A DNA stretch of 64,000 nucleotides from Paenibacillus sp. FSL R5-0517 (lineage in GTDB: Bacteria; Bacillota; Bacilli; Paenibacillales; Paenibacillaceae): positions 992,001-1,056,000 of the forward strand of contig NZ_CP150235.1 of NCBI RefSeq assembly GCF_037974355.1, read 5' to 3'. Of the stretch, positions 18,601 through 25,977 are shown in pieces. The notes under the pieces are model-generated. The model made no database searches, was not told the DNA's origin, and saw nothing but the letters and a program-made list of their open reading frames with translations. Numbering within the stretch: position 1 is the first letter of the stretch; every line of letters begins with the position of its first letter. The translations under genes and the position numbers were made by a program.

Positions 18601-18918
18601 TCAGATAAGGCCATTAGACAGATGGACGGCAAGCCGCATATTCTGCAATATGCGCTTACGAAATTCAGGACGGAGTATGGTTCGTTTCAGCAAAAGCTGG
18701 CGGCACAGCTTCAGCAACAGCAGATTACTGAAGTAATCCGTAATGTTCATTCTCTTCGAGGCGTAGCTGCGAATCTGCATGCAGTGGACCTGATGTGTAC
18801 GGTTCTCCAGCTGGAGCTGCTCTTATCCGATCCGTTACTCGAAGAAAAGGCACTGAACTCGGTATTAGAGAAGGTGCAACAGGAAATTGATAAAATTACC
18901 GGGTCTCTGCCATGGTGA
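15679..18918 (+). CDS. Hybrid sensor histidine kinase with degenerate and intact receivers and HPt domain
   Basis: A 1079-residue membrane phosphorelay protein. Domains in order: about six N-terminal transmembrane helices (1-195), two PAS domains (about 205-315 and 325-440), HisKA with the phospho-accepting His near residue 460 ([15 protein letters not shown]), and an HATPase with VEDTGIGIS and [11 protein letters not shown] first receiver-like domain (about 690-820) lacks a recognisable Asp-centred phosphorylation motif. A second, intact receiver has the Asp near 895 ([11 protein letters not shown]). A C-terminal HPt domain has a His near 1024 ([12 protein letters not shown]). The likely start is GTG 15679, which has only a weak ribosome site. 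It is convergent with a response regulator gene just 21 bases away, a probable relay partner. Confidence 0.9.
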   Translation: MDGDHLLRDLVLNFTLILIFVFLTHHYLNQTNATRSTSITTRIIIGITLSMLGTALYYFSIVLEDGTLLNFRASVYLLAAYFGGTGSAFVTFAFMWIFRINMGRNPLLENWQYALAELLFVVAVCLIFQYVRGFMQKWLSGALLLITVYEFFVLKIYSPSLLMLGQILLFQGICMLFVILFLYYLNQNHRYRRLVIQRDQEMLEMLRMQPGFTFKIHKQNGKFEYLLLEGEMLSRLGLDMNSLKQDYKLGTLNILPQEKVEFLRKQFNRAWEGESFFYEIEHEGFYSLVKIRPLREEGVVKYVVGYGLDITEHRAVKRRIQESEERYRTLERVSADWFVGMDSNRCIVSVNQKFLDVLGLSRQEVLGRQLEELLFIEQLDNWLFIFQKALHHNIAQDTELSFIIGEAHEQHVRVHLYPVKGLNSSEKIKAVIRDISDHYRRVKADKASQAKSEFLAFMSHEIRTPLSGIISFSLLLQRTDLSPQQKDYLSKINASSQTLLALVNDILDFSKIEAGKLILEKVSFSPEDVIKRVADQVGVAIGHKDIEVIFTTDPDLPLTVIGDPFRLEQVLLNLLSNAIKFTEHGYVTLQAEVLSLEAEQVQVRFEVEDTGIGISPEQLERLFVPFTQAEPSTYRTYGGSGLGLVICYLLVTSLGGSLQVDSVLGEYSLFSFDLIFELAESEEESSFLQTYPLLYYADDVVIVEEDERMGANLKQILHSFGMKPKLYPSLNHMMESDWCIPKAEGISSILLMINMDAAHAHHRLPWNNLMKRLNRTKFQMVGYTHAFSENALWSEERSFRPDLMMIKPITRLGLFEVLLALQGEGPLEDKRMSEGDEFHSRNLKGHILIAEDHEINQLAIRAMLEHIGFKVTLADSGTEVLEKLHEQTWELILMDLLMPDMNGIDAARHIRKMRKYDRTPIIALTANALKRDDELYLEAGMNAILTKPIQEQQIEDMLDTWIDLKGIREINGIDSDKAIRQMDGKPHILQYALTKFRTEYGSFQQKLAAQLQQQQITEVIRNVHSLRGVAANLHAVDLMCTVLQLELLLSDPLLEEKALNSVLEKVQQEIDKITGSLPW

Positions 18919-18939
18919 CCTTAATAAAGTTATATTATT

Positions 18940-19614
18940 TTAAGGAGTAAACTTATATCCGACCCCCCAGATGGTTTGAATGTATTGGGGGTTTTTCGGA
19001 TTGTTCTCGATTTTTTTGCGAAGCTTGGTAATGTGCACATCGATGGTGCGATCATTAATGCCGGCATCAATACCACGAATGGCTTCAATCAGGGCATACC
19101 GGCTGTAGACCTTGCCAGGATTGAGGATAAACAGCTTCATGATCTCAAATTCGGAAAATGTCATCTCCACTCGCTGGTTATTTAACAGAACGGTTCTTCG
19201 CGCCAGATCGAGAGATATTCCAGTTTCCTGTTCAGTGACAATAGAGCTGTTCAATATGGCGTAACGACGCAATACAGCCTCAATACGTGCTTTCAGTTCC
19301 TGCATGCTGAAAGGTTTACATACATAGTCATCAGCCCCATCTGTTAATGATCGAATTCGTTCAGAAACTTCGGTTAACGAAGAGATGACAATGATGGGGA
19401 TTGCCGTATGTTGGCGCATAAGAGAACAAGGATTCTTATTACCCGAATCAGGGAGCAGCAAGTCAAGAAGCAGGATATCAGGCCGCGCTTGAAGCTGTAG
19501 AAGACCATCTCTTGCGTTATCGACACGGGTAACATCATACCCTTCACCTTGTAAATACAAGGATAATGTATCGCCTAACATGTTGTCGTCCTCTATGATA
19601 AGCACTTTCGTCAT
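18940..19614 (-). CDS. OmpR/PhoB-family response regulator
   Basis: A 224-residue two-component regulator. The receiver (1-118) has the acidic pair ED at 8-9 and the phospho-acceptor Asp at 51 (ILLLDLLLP), with Thr/Ser and Lys switch residues (VISSLTE, CKPFSM). The winged-helix DNA-binding domain (about 130-224) has the recognition helix in RTIDVHITKLRKKIE and the terminal hairpin IQTIWGVGYKF. AAAGGA precedes the ATG. It is convergent with the hybrid kinase; between them is only an AT-rich CCTTAA/TTAAGG inverted repeat that may end both transcripts. Confidence 0.93.
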   Translation of the reverse strand: MTKVLIIEDDNMLGDTLSLYLQGEGYDVTRVDNARDGLLQLQARPDILLLDLLLPDSGNKNPCSLMRQHTAIPIIVISSLTEVSERIRSLTDGADDYVCKPFSMQELKARIEAVLRRYAILNSSIVTEQETGISLDLARRTVLLNNQRVEMTFSEFEIMKLFILNPGKVYSRYALIEAIRGIDAGINDRTIDVHITKLRKKIENNPKNPQYIQTIWGVGYKFTP

Positions 19615-19749
19615 GATATTCCTTTCTGAACCCCCTTCTTGTAGAAGGATTAAGATCCATGGATTAACTTAATATACCTGATATTTAAAACAGGCTGCAT
19701 GAGGATGTCAAGACTCTAACATGACTCCAAGAAGGTGAGAGAATCTGGT

Positions 19750-20613
19750 TTATTGCTCGCCCAAATGTGGATGAGCTTCACGCTCGATCAGGCGCATCAG
19801 TTTGCGCTCGGTGGCTGTCTCTGGTGCAGGGGTGTAGACACTGCAACGCAGATCGGAACTACCCTGAACCTGCAACGAAGTCAGATCAAACAACATTTTG
19901 CCTGCTTTGGAGTGCCTGAATTCGATTAATACGTCCGGGGCGCTGCTGACGCTGCTTTGTTTCCAAAGGGTGTGAAAATCGTGATGTCTGTTCATCATGT
20001 CGTCCAAAAATAAATTATACCATTCATCATCAACATACTGACCATAATAAGCACGAAAGATTGCCAGAAATCCGCTAACAAAATCCTCCCAGTTCACCGC
20101 GAGCCTGCGAAACTCCTTTCGATCAAATAACAGACTGATCATATTCCGCTGTTCGGGGGCAATCTGTTCAAAATCCATAAAAACATGCCGGGCTGCATCA
20201 TTCCAGCCAACAATGTAACAACGCCGATCCGAGATCACGGTAGGGCAGTGATGAAGCTCTTGCAAAATTTTCTGCAAGGAAGGGTGAAGTTGAACAGGTT
20301 CTTCTTCCAGTGTCGGCAGTTCGGAGTGATGTTCCATGGCAAGTGAAAACAGATATTTTCGCTCATCCGCAGTAAGTCTTAGTGCTGAAGCGATGTTGTC
20401 CAAAACCGAATGGGATACCTGAATATCCCGACCTTGTTCAAGCCAGGTATACCATGTTGTACTTACACCTGCCAGTTGGGAAACCTCTTCTCTCCTCAAA
20501 CCAGGCGTTCTGCGCCGGCTTCCAGTGGGTAAACCGACAGATTCGGGAGAAATTTTGGAACGCTGTGTTTTTAGAAAAGTAGACAATGCTTGTAACCTGA
20601 CATCGTAGTTCAA
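19750..20613 (-). CDS. HTH regulator with MmyB-like ligand-binding domain
   Basis: A 287-residue transcription factor. The N-terminal XRE-type helix-turn-helix has the highly typical RRRTPGLRREEVSQLAGVSTTWYTWLEQGRD pattern (given here by its ends: TPGLRREEV to WLEQGRD, residues about 30-60). The C-terminal part is the PAS-like MmyB domain, which binds fatty-acid-like ligands in solved homologues. I chose TTG 20613 because GGAAGGTGAT precedes it and the mapped promoter would start RNA near 20641, leaving the in-frame ATG at 20640 essentially leaderless. It is divergent from a FabF-like gene, which it probably controls. Confidence 0.85.
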   Translation of the reverse strand: MNYDVRLQALSTFLKTQRSKISPESVGLPTGSRRRTPGLRREEVSQLAGVSTTWYTWLEQGRDIQVSHSVLDNIASALRLTADERKYLFSLAMEHHSELPTLEEEPVQLHPSLQKILQELHHCPTVISDRRCYIVGWNDAARHVFMDFEQIAPEQRNMISLLFDRKEFRRLAVNWEDFVSGFLAIFRAYYGQYVDDEWYNLFLDDMMNRHHDFHTLWKQSSVSSAPDVLIEFRHSKAGKMLFDLTSLQVQGSSDLRCSVYTPAPETATERKLMRLIEREAHPHLGEQ

Positions 20614-20633
20614 TCCATCACCTTCCGTCCTCG

Positions 20634-20663
20634 TTATCATGGTAGTCATTATACTATTATAAT
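20634..20663 (+). promoter_or_regulatory. Candidate promoter of the fabF-like gene
   Basis: TTATCA (20634-20639) and TATAAT (20658-20663) are 18 bases apart. It is interleaved with the opposing promoter of the MmyB regulator. Confidence 0.5.
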
Positions 20664-20676
20664 TGACAACTTGTAA
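20648..20676 (-). promoter_or_regulatory. Candidate promoter of the MmyB-type regulator
   Basis: On the minus strand TTACAA (20676-20671) and TATAAT (20653-20648) are 17 bases apart. The 5-bp inverted repeat TTATA/TATAA (20649-20662) lies across both -10 regions and is a possible operator. Confidence 0.55.
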
Positions 20677-20752
20677 TAGGATATTCAAAAGTGCACTATT
20701 AGTGGCATAGCGTAAGAATGAAGGAAGATAACAGCGCTGAAGGAGGATGGAT

Positions 20753-21991
20753 ATGGAACGAGTCGTCATTACAGGTATGGGAGTCATCTCTCCTTTGGGA
20801 AATGATGTACATACATTCTGGAATGGATTAATTGAGGGTAGATCAGGAATATCAACAATAGAACATTTTGATACAGCTTCCTATAAAACCAGAATCGCTG
20901 GTGTGGTCCGTGATTTTGATGGTGAAGAGCAATTTGGACGCAAGGAAGCAAGGCGTATGGACCGCTTCGTTCAATTCGCTGTTGCTGCTGCGGACCAGGC
21001 AGTATCCCAATCGGGTCTTGTGATGGACGAACTGGATCGCGAACGGGTAGGTGTATATATTGGTTCAGGAATAGGCGGAATTCAGACATTGATGGAACAA
21101 GGCAAGGTCCTGTCTGATCGGGGACCTGCGAGAGTCAGTCCAACACTCGTACCTATGATGATATCCAATATGGCTGCAGCTATGGTTAGTATGAGGTTTG
21201 GTTGCTGGGGGCCGACATTGTCGCCAGTAACCGCTTGTTCCATTGGCAATACAGCCATTGGAGAGGCTTTCCGTCTTATTCGTCATGGTGGAGCCGATGT
21301 CATTATTGCTGGCGGGACAGAAGCCGCTGTAACTGAAGTGTCACTGGCAAGCTTCGGTAATGCGACAGCGTTGTCAACAAGAAATGAAGCGTTCCATGCA
21401 GCAAGCCGTCCATTTGATGCGGGGAGAGACGGTTTTGTCATGGCGGAGGGCGCTGGGATTCTGGTTGTTGAGTCACTATCTCATGCACTGGAACGAGGGG
21501 CAAATATTCTTGCCGAAGTAATTGGATATGGTGCCAGTTCAGATGCATATCATATGGTAGCAACCCACCCGGAAGGACGGGGGGCATATCTGGCAATGAA
21601 AGCAGCGCTTAAAGAAGCTCAGATTGAACCTGAAGACATCGATGTAATTAATGCTCATGCCACCAGTACGGAGGCGGGCGATCTCTCTGAGACGAGAGCG
21701 ATTAAGCAACTTTTCGGGGAAGCTGCCTATGATGTTCCGGTCACAGCGAATAAGTCCATGACAGGACATATGCTTGGTGCAGCTGGTGGTGCGGAGGCGA
21801 TCTCACTTATTCAAAGTTTGCGTCATGGCATCATTCCTCCAACCATCAATCAGGAGCAGAGTGACCCTGAATGTGATCTGGACTATGTACCCAATGAGGC
21901 AAGAAGAGCAGATTTGCGGATTGGAATGTCCAATTCCTTTGGTTTTGGCGGTCATAATGCGGTGATTGTTCTTCAAAAATATTCTTCTTAA
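20753..21991 (+). CDS. fabF: Beta-ketoacyl-ACP synthase II-like protein
   Basis: A 412-residue thiolase-fold condensing enzyme that would elongate acyl-ACP with malonyl-ACP in fatty acid synthesis. The catalytic triad is present: Cys near 162 (TACSIGN), His in NAHATST and His in NKSMTGHMLGAAGG. The glycine-rich FGFGGHN tail is normal. The family usually shows ACSSG after the Cys; here it is ACSIGN. ATG 20753 is used because GAAGGAGG is 6 bases upstream; the ATG at 20747 touches the ribosome site. No acpP, fabD or other fatty-acid genes are adjacent, so this is probably an accessory copy under MmyB-type control, not the housekeeping gene. Symbol given by similarity. Confidence 0.85.
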   Translation: MERVVITGMGVISPLGNDVHTFWNGLIEGRSGISTIEHFDTASYKTRIAGVVRDFDGEEQFGRKEARRMDRFVQFAVAAADQAVSQSGLVMDELDRERVGVYIGSGIGGIQTLMEQGKVLSDRGPARVSPTLVPMMISNMAAAMVSMRFGCWGPTLSPVTACSIGNTAIGEAFRLIRHGGADVIIAGGTEAAVTEVSLASFGNATALSTRNEAFHAASRPFDAGRDGFVMAEGAGILVVESLSHALERGANILAEVIGYGASSDAYHMVATHPEGRGAYLAMKAALKEAQIEPEDIDVINAHATSTEAGDLSETRAIKQLFGEAAYDVPVTANKSMTGHMLGAAGGAEAISLIQSLRHGIIPPTINQEQSDPECDLDYVPNEARRADLRIGMSNSFGFGGHNAVIVLQKYSS

Positions 21992-22009
21992 GCTAAAAGA
22001 ACAGCTGAA

Positions 22010-22061
22010 ATAACCAAAGGAACAGCGCAGCCTGGTGAGGCCACGCTGTTCCTTTGGTTAT
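22010..22061. terminator. Bidirectional terminator between fabF-like gene and narK
   Basis: ATAACCAAAGGAACAGCG pairs with CGCTGTTCCTTTGGTTAT around a 16-base loop. It lies between two convergent genes. Confidence 0.8.
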
Positions 22062-22114
22062 ACGCGAATCATTCGTATCACGGAACCCTATTAACAGGCA
22101 AGTGTTTGCATGCC

Positions 22115-23347
22115 TTACGAAGAGAGAGGCGTTGATTCCGCTAAGCCTTTGCTGCCCCGACTCAACCAGCTTACATGCCAGCGGGATTGCATGAAGAGAA
22201 CAAGGAACAGGGAAGCTGCAGCAATCAGGCTAAGAATGACGAAGCCTGGAGTGTAGGATTGGTAGCTGCTATACAGTTGACCGAGAATCAGCGGCAGTGC
22301 GTATCCGCCCAACCCGCCAGCCGCGCCTACAATGCCTGTCATCAGGCCAATCTCGTTACCGAAGCGTTGCGGAACCAGTTGGAACACGGATCCATTTCCA
22401 GCTCCCAAACACATCATACCGAGGAACAGCATGACCACTACAACAGGAAGTGGTGGCATGAAGGATACTCCAATCAACATGACGCAGGCTCCTGTATAAA
22501 GGAAAGTCAGCATGCGGGTTCCACCAATTTTGTCTGCCAGATAACCCCCTACAGGCCGGAAGAAGCTGCCTGCAATGACACAGAAGGTGGTAATATCTGC
22601 GGCTCGAACAGGTGAAAGTCCATACTGGGTGTTGAAGAAGATGGTTAGATAGTTACATAATCCAACGAAGCCGCCAAAGGTTACACAATAGAAGGCACAG
22701 AACACCCAAGCATCTTTTTGTTTAAGCAGACTTCCATATTGGGACAATTTTTTGGGCTCAGGCCGGTTAGGACTATTCTTGGCAAAGAGAGAAAAGAGAA
22801 TAAATACGAGAGCAATCGGGATAATAGCAAGTCCGAACACAACTTCCCAGCTGCCAAAATGCGTAGCCAAGCGATTGGCAAACAACGTCGCGAGTACGGT
22901 TCCGCTGTTACCCGCCCCGGCGATACCCATGGCAAGACCCTGGTGCTCTTTGCCATACCATTGGCCCGCCAGCGGCAACGCAGCAGCAAAGGAGGCACCA
23001 GCCACACCCAGCAAGAGTGCCACCACGTAAAGCTGGCTTAAGGAGTCAACCCATAACCAGCCGAGTAATAAGGGAACCAGAGTGACGAGCATCCCGATCT
23101 GTGCGGTTAGTTTCGGACCGATATAATCAGACATGAAGCCGAGTACAAGTCGCAGGATGGAGCCGCCAAGAATAGGCAATGCGACCAGATTGGCCTTTTC
23201 CAATGGAGTCATCGGATAGTCCAATGCGATGACAACTGCGAGTGGACCCAGCATCCCCCATATCATAAAACTGATGTCAAAGTACATAAACGCCCCGAAC
23301 AGGGTGGGCTTATGCCCGCTTTTCCAAAAACTTTTGCTCTCCATCAT
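22115..23347 (-). CDS. narK: NarK-type nitrate/nitrite transporter (MFS)
   Basis: A 410-residue major facilitator with about 12 transmembrane helices. It carries the two glycine-rich nitrate signature motifs of the nitrate/nitrite porter family, AGAGNSGTVLA in helix 5 and GAGNGSVFQLVPQRF in helix 11. The length and motifs fit single NarK/NasA-type transporters. The start ATG 23347 follows GAGGAG by about 9 bases. The gene diverges from nasBC. Its 170-base leader contains hexaloop hairpins and a terminator, and its promoter overlaps a GlnR/TnrA box, so uptake should respond both to nitrogen status and to nitrate or nitrite through an ANTAR regulator. The transport direction (import for assimilation) is inferred from the neighbours. 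Confidence 0.94.
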   Translation of the reverse strand: MMESKSFWKSGHKPTLFGAFMYFDISFMIWGMLGPLAVVIALDYPMTPLEKANLVALPILGGSILRLVLGFMSDYIGPKLTAQIGMLVTLVPLLLGWLWVDSLSQLYVVALLLGVAGASFAAALPLAGQWYGKEHQGLAMGIAGAGNSGTVLATLFANRLATHFGSWEVVFGLAIIPIALVFILFSLFAKNSPNRPEPKKLSQYGSLLKQKDAWVFCAFYCVTFGGFVGLCNYLTIFFNTQYGLSPVRAADITTFCVIAGSFFRPVGGYLADKIGGTRMLTFLYTGACVMLIGVSFMPPLPVVVVMLFLGMMCLGAGNGSVFQLVPQRFGNEIGLMTGIVGAAGGLGGYALPLILGQLYSSYQSYTPGFVILSLIAAASLFLVLFMQSRWHVSWLSRGSKGLAESTPLSS

Positions 23348-23408
23348 CCATCATCGCTCCTCATCCAATTAAGATCTTCGTAATTTGTCTATGTGCTTGT
23401 TGAGGCAG

Positions 23409-23449
23409 AAAAAGGCCGCAATTCGTCCAGATCAGAACGATTTGCGGCC
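23409..23449 (-). terminator. Leader terminator of narK
   Basis: On the minus strand GGCCGCAAATCGT (23449-23437) pairs with ACGAATTGCGGCC (23426-23414), with one A/A mismatch, followed by five T. It lies inside the narK leader about 60 bases before the start codon. Its 5' arm shares 23445-23449 with the second hexaloop hairpin. Confidence 0.88.
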
Positions 23450-23484
23450 CCGTTGCCGACAGGCGGTACACGTCATTGTGTTCC
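23445..23484 (-). promoter_or_regulatory. ANTAR-type two-hairpin antiterminator in the narK leader
   Basis: Read on the minus strand, hairpin P1 (23484-23465) is ACAC/GTGT with loop AATGAC, extended by a GG/CC pair across an A/A mismatch. Hairpin P2 (23458-23445) is CGGC/GCCG with loop AACGGG. Both loops have six bases with A at position 1 and G at position 4, the pattern recognised by ANTAR-domain antiterminators (NasR, EutV and relatives). The 3' arm of P2 overlaps the terminator 5' arm, so the two folds exclude each other. No ANTAR protein is encoded in this window; one must act in trans. Confidence 0.82.
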
Positions 23485-23497
23485 CGCATCTGAGTTG

Positions 23498-23513
23498 ATC
23501 ACAGCACTGTGAT
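23498..23513. promoter_or_regulatory. Inverted repeat just downstream of the narK transcription start
   Basis: ATCACAG and CTGTGAT are 7-bp arms with a two-base centre. It lies at about +4 to +19 of the predicted narK transcript. It could be a protein operator. As RNA it can also fold into a 5-bp stem with loop AGTGCT, which again has A at position 1 and G at position 4. Confidence 0.5.
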
Positions 23514-23523
23514 TTTGATTCAA

Positions 23524-23553
23524 ATTATAAGCAAGAGAAAATGGTCATGTCAA
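23524..23553 (-). promoter_or_regulatory. narK promoter
   Basis: On the minus strand TTGACA (23553-23548) and TATAAT (23529-23524) are 18 bases apart; the predicted start is near 23517. The -35 lies inside a GlnR/TnrA box. Confidence 0.75.
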
Positions 23554-23564
23554 CAAAAATTACA
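23548..23564. promoter_or_regulatory. GlnR/TnrA box over the narK -35
   Basis: TGTCA, seven bases, TTACA: an exact fit to the TGTNA-N7-TNACA consensus of the nitrogen regulators GlnR and TnrA. It is centred about 39 bases upstream of the predicted narK start. Confidence 0.75.
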
Positions 23565-23610
23565 CGTAATTTTAATTAATTCTTTTTTTGATCGTGTTTC
23601 GTGGTTTTGA

Positions 23611-23627
23611 TGTTAATTATATTGACA
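23611..23627. promoter_or_regulatory. GlnR/TnrA box over the nasB -35
   Basis: TGTTA, seven bases, TGACA: an exact fit to TGTNA-N7-TNACA. It is centred about 38 bases upstream of the predicted nasB start, mirroring the narK side. Confidence 0.75.
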
Positions 23628-23650
23628 TTGTATTTGGATTCCCTTAATCT
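23622..23650 (+). promoter_or_regulatory. nasB promoter
   Basis: TTGACA (23622-23627) and TAATCT (23645-23650) are 17 bases apart; predicted start near 23657. The -35 shares bases with the GlnR/TnrA box. Confidence 0.7.
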
Positions 23651-23661
23651 GAATCTAATAT

Positions 23662-23711
23662 GAATCCACACAATGGCGTGTGGATTCCGGAGGCAACGGT
23701 GCCCTTTTCCG
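23662..23711 (+). promoter_or_regulatory. ANTAR-type two-hairpin antiterminator in the nasB leader
   Basis: Hairpin P1 (23662-23687) is a perfect 10-bp stem (GAATCCACAC and its complement) with loop AATGGC. Hairpin P2 (23688-23711) is CGGAGGC against GCC and TCCG, with a four-base bulge (CTTT) and loop AACGGT. Both hexaloops have A at position 1 and G at position 4. The 3' arm of P2 overlaps the 5' arm of the terminator at 23702-23726, so P2 formation prevents termination. Binding of a nitrate- or nitrite-activated ANTAR protein would therefore allow read-through into nasBC. Confidence 0.88.
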
Positions 23712-23731
23712 AATGATGGAGAAGGGATTTT
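23702..23731 (+). terminator. Leader terminator of nasB
   Basis: CCCTTTTCC (23702-23710) pairs fully, with one wobble, with GGAGAAGGG (23718-23726), followed by ATTTTT. It lies about 40 bases before the nasB start. Confidence 0.88.
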
Positions 23732-23769
23732 TCTGTTTATTTTCAGGTGAAAGAGATAGGGGGCAGCCC

Positions 23770-25938
23770 ATGAGCAGAAGCAAACTGGTGATTATCGGGA
23801 ATGGCATGGCAGGAATGAAGTGTGTTGAAGAGATCATCGCACTGGAGCCTGATACGTATGAGATTGTAATCTACGGCAATGAACCCCGTCCCAATTACAA
23901 TCGGATCATGTTATCAAAAGTATTGCAGGGGGAGCATTCGCTACAGGATATCATAATCAATGACTGGGGCTGGTATGCCGAGCATCAAATCCGGCTATGC
24001 ACAGGTGAGACGGTACACCGAATTGATACCCGAGGGAAATATATAGAGACTGAATCCGGCCTAAGAGAAACATATGATGTCTTGATTCTGGCGACAGGGT
24101 CTTCACCGTTTATTCCACCGATTCCAGGAGTGGATAAAGAACGGGTCATGTCCTTCCGAACCATTGATGATTGTATGCGTATGTCCGACTATTCCAGAGA
24201 ATTTCGCAAGGCCGCCGTTATTGGGGGTGGATTGCTTGGACTGGAGGCTGCACGTGGGTTGCTGCATCTGGGGATGGAAGCTGTGGTGATTCATAATGCA
24301 CCTTACATTATGAACCGACAGTTGGATCAAAAAGCAGCTGCGATGCTTCAGGGGCAGCTTGAAGACCAGGGTATGTCCTTTCTTTTGTCCAAAAACACGC
24401 AGAAAATTACCGGACGATCACAGGCGCAGGGGTTGCTGTTCACAGATGGTTCCAAGCTTGAAGCTCAGGTTATCATTGTCGCTGTAGGCATTCGGCCAAA
24501 TGTGGATCTCGCCAGACGAAGTGGAATTGCTACAAATCGGGCAATTGTGGTAGATGACTATATGCGCACCAATGTACCGGATATATATGCAGTTGGGGAA
24601 TGTGCCGAACATCGGGGAATCAGTTATGGTCTGGTGGCCCCCTTATACGAACAGGGGAAGGTGCTTGCACGTACGCTCTGTGGACGGGAAACGCATGAAT
24701 ACAAAGGATCGATTCCCTACTCACAGTTGAAGGTATCGGGAGTTGATGTTTTCTCAGCCGGCGAGATTAGTGGTGAAGGTGTACAGACCGCAATTCAACA
24801 TCTGGATGGCATTCAAGGCACATACAAAAAGGTACTGATGCAGGCTGGAAAAGTGCGAGGAGCCATCTTATTTGGAGATACAACCGAAGGAACGTCGTTG
24901 CTTGGACTTGTGCAACGAGGTGCGGATGTAGCGGAATTGGCTCCGCGTGAAGGGGCCCCAGACCCGGCTGAGATGGCTGCTGCGGCATTACCAGTTCAGG
25001 AGACCGTATGTGCCTGTAACAATGTGACCAAGGCTGCCATTATGAAGGCGATTCAGGAACAGGGCCTCGAGACGGCAGATCAGGTGAAGGAACAGACGAA
25101 GGCTTCTGGTTCATGTGGTGGCTGTCGCCCGATGGTGGCTGCACTGTTGAAACATACGCATAACCTGAAAAATAACGGGGGTACTGGGGTGGAAGCCACA
25201 CCAGATAAACCTGCTCCAATGTCTGTATGCAGTTGTACGGCGCTTGGGCATGCAGAACTGAAGGAAATGCTGGCTGACATCGTTGTTCCGAATACAGATC
25301 TACCTTTGATCTTGCAGAAGTTGGGTTGGGGTTCGAAGCTTGGCTGTGCTGTATGTCGTCCAGTGATCCACTATTACTTGCAAGTATCCGGTGGAACGAT
25401 AGTTGCACGAGAGATCGAAGGGCACTCAGAGGTCCAGGTACGCTGGGATAATCATATCCCGTCGTCATCCTATGCCAGAGATGTCAGTAGGTTGGCTGCG
25501 CAGCTTCGTGCCAGTTGGATCGGTGCAGTGATGCCGTCATCCGTGAATATTGGGGTTGCACCAGGGCCGGGGTCATTAGTGAGCGTACTGGTTCAGGATA
25601 TTGGTTTGCTGGCTTCACCAGCTGGATGGGAGATCTATGCAGGTGGTCATGCAGAGCATCCGGTGAAGGAAGGTGAGTTGCTTGGGGTGGCTGAGACAGA
25701 GATGCAAGCGGCTACGCTTGCATCAGCCTGCCTTCAATGGTATCGCCAAACCGCTTGGTATGATGAGCCTTTATGGGCATGGACCGAGCGAATGGGATTC
25801 ATGACGATCCGGGAAACGCTGCTGGATGACCAACTACAGAAGGAACTTGTTGCGATTCATCATTATGAGCGGGATGTGGCTTCAGCATCCCCGATGAAGC
25901 AATTTCTTGAATCTCCCGCGGTGCAGGGCACCGTCTGA
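23770..25938 (+). CDS. nasB: Assimilatory nitrate reductase electron-transfer subunit
   Basis: A 722-residue FAD- and [2Fe-2S]-containing protein that passes electrons from NAD(P)H to NasC. The N-terminal part (1-400) is a pyridine nucleotide-disulphide oxidoreductase fold, with a dinucleotide motif VIIGNGMAGMKC and a second VIGGGLLGLEAA. Two BFD-like [2Fe-2S] domains follow, each with CxC and CxxC (CACNN with GSCGGC, and CSCTA with GCAVC). The C-terminal 140 residues resemble the ferredoxin-like half of nitrite reductases, but the siroheme/[4Fe-4S] cysteine motif of NirB is not seen. The NasB assignment is therefore preferred over NirB. ATG 23770 follows AGGGGG; upstream in-frame starts would lie in the leader terminator. 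Confidence 0.88.
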   Translation: MSRSKLVIIGNGMAGMKCVEEIIALEPDTYEIVIYGNEPRPNYNRIMLSKVLQGEHSLQDIIINDWGWYAEHQIRLCTGETVHRIDTRGKYIETESGLRETYDVLILATGSSPFIPPIPGVDKERVMSFRTIDDCMRMSDYSREFRKAAVIGGGLLGLEAARGLLHLGMEAVVIHNAPYIMNRQLDQKAAAMLQGQLEDQGMSFLLSKNTQKITGRSQAQGLLFTDGSKLEAQVIIVAVGIRPNVDLARRSGIATNRAIVVDDYMRTNVPDIYAVGECAEHRGISYGLVAPLYEQGKVLARTLCGRETHEYKGSIPYSQLKVSGVDVFSAGEISGEGVQTAIQHLDGIQGTYKKVLMQAGKVRGAILFGDTTEGTSLLGLVQRGADVAELAPREGAPDPAEMAAAALPVQETVCACNNVTKAAIMKAIQEQGLETADQVKEQTKASGSCGGCRPMVAALLKHTHNLKNNGGTGVEATPDKPAPMSVCSCTALGHAELKEMLADIVVPNTDLPLILQKLGWGSKLGCAVCRPVIHYYLQVSGGTIVAREIEGHSEVQVRWDNHIPSSSYARDVSRLAAQLRASWIGAVMPSSVNIGVAPGPGSLVSVLVQDIGLLASPAGWEIYAGGHAEHPVKEGELLGVAETEMQAATLASACLQWYRQTAWYDEPLWAWTERMGFMTIRETLLDDQLQKELVAIHHYERDVASASPMKQFLESPAVQGTV

Positions 25939-25977
25939 AACGGATCAGTATTACAGCTGAAAGGCAGGGATGGGAAA

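Noticed and set aside
23680..23769. Upstream in-frame start for nasB
   Set aside because: It would translate through the hexaloop hairpins and terminator; the family start and the AGGGGG site are at 23770.
23770..25938. Calling this gene nirB (nitrite reductase large subunit)
   Set aside because: The siroheme/[4Fe-4S] cysteine motif is not visible, and a NasC-type catalytic subunit follows instead of a NirD.
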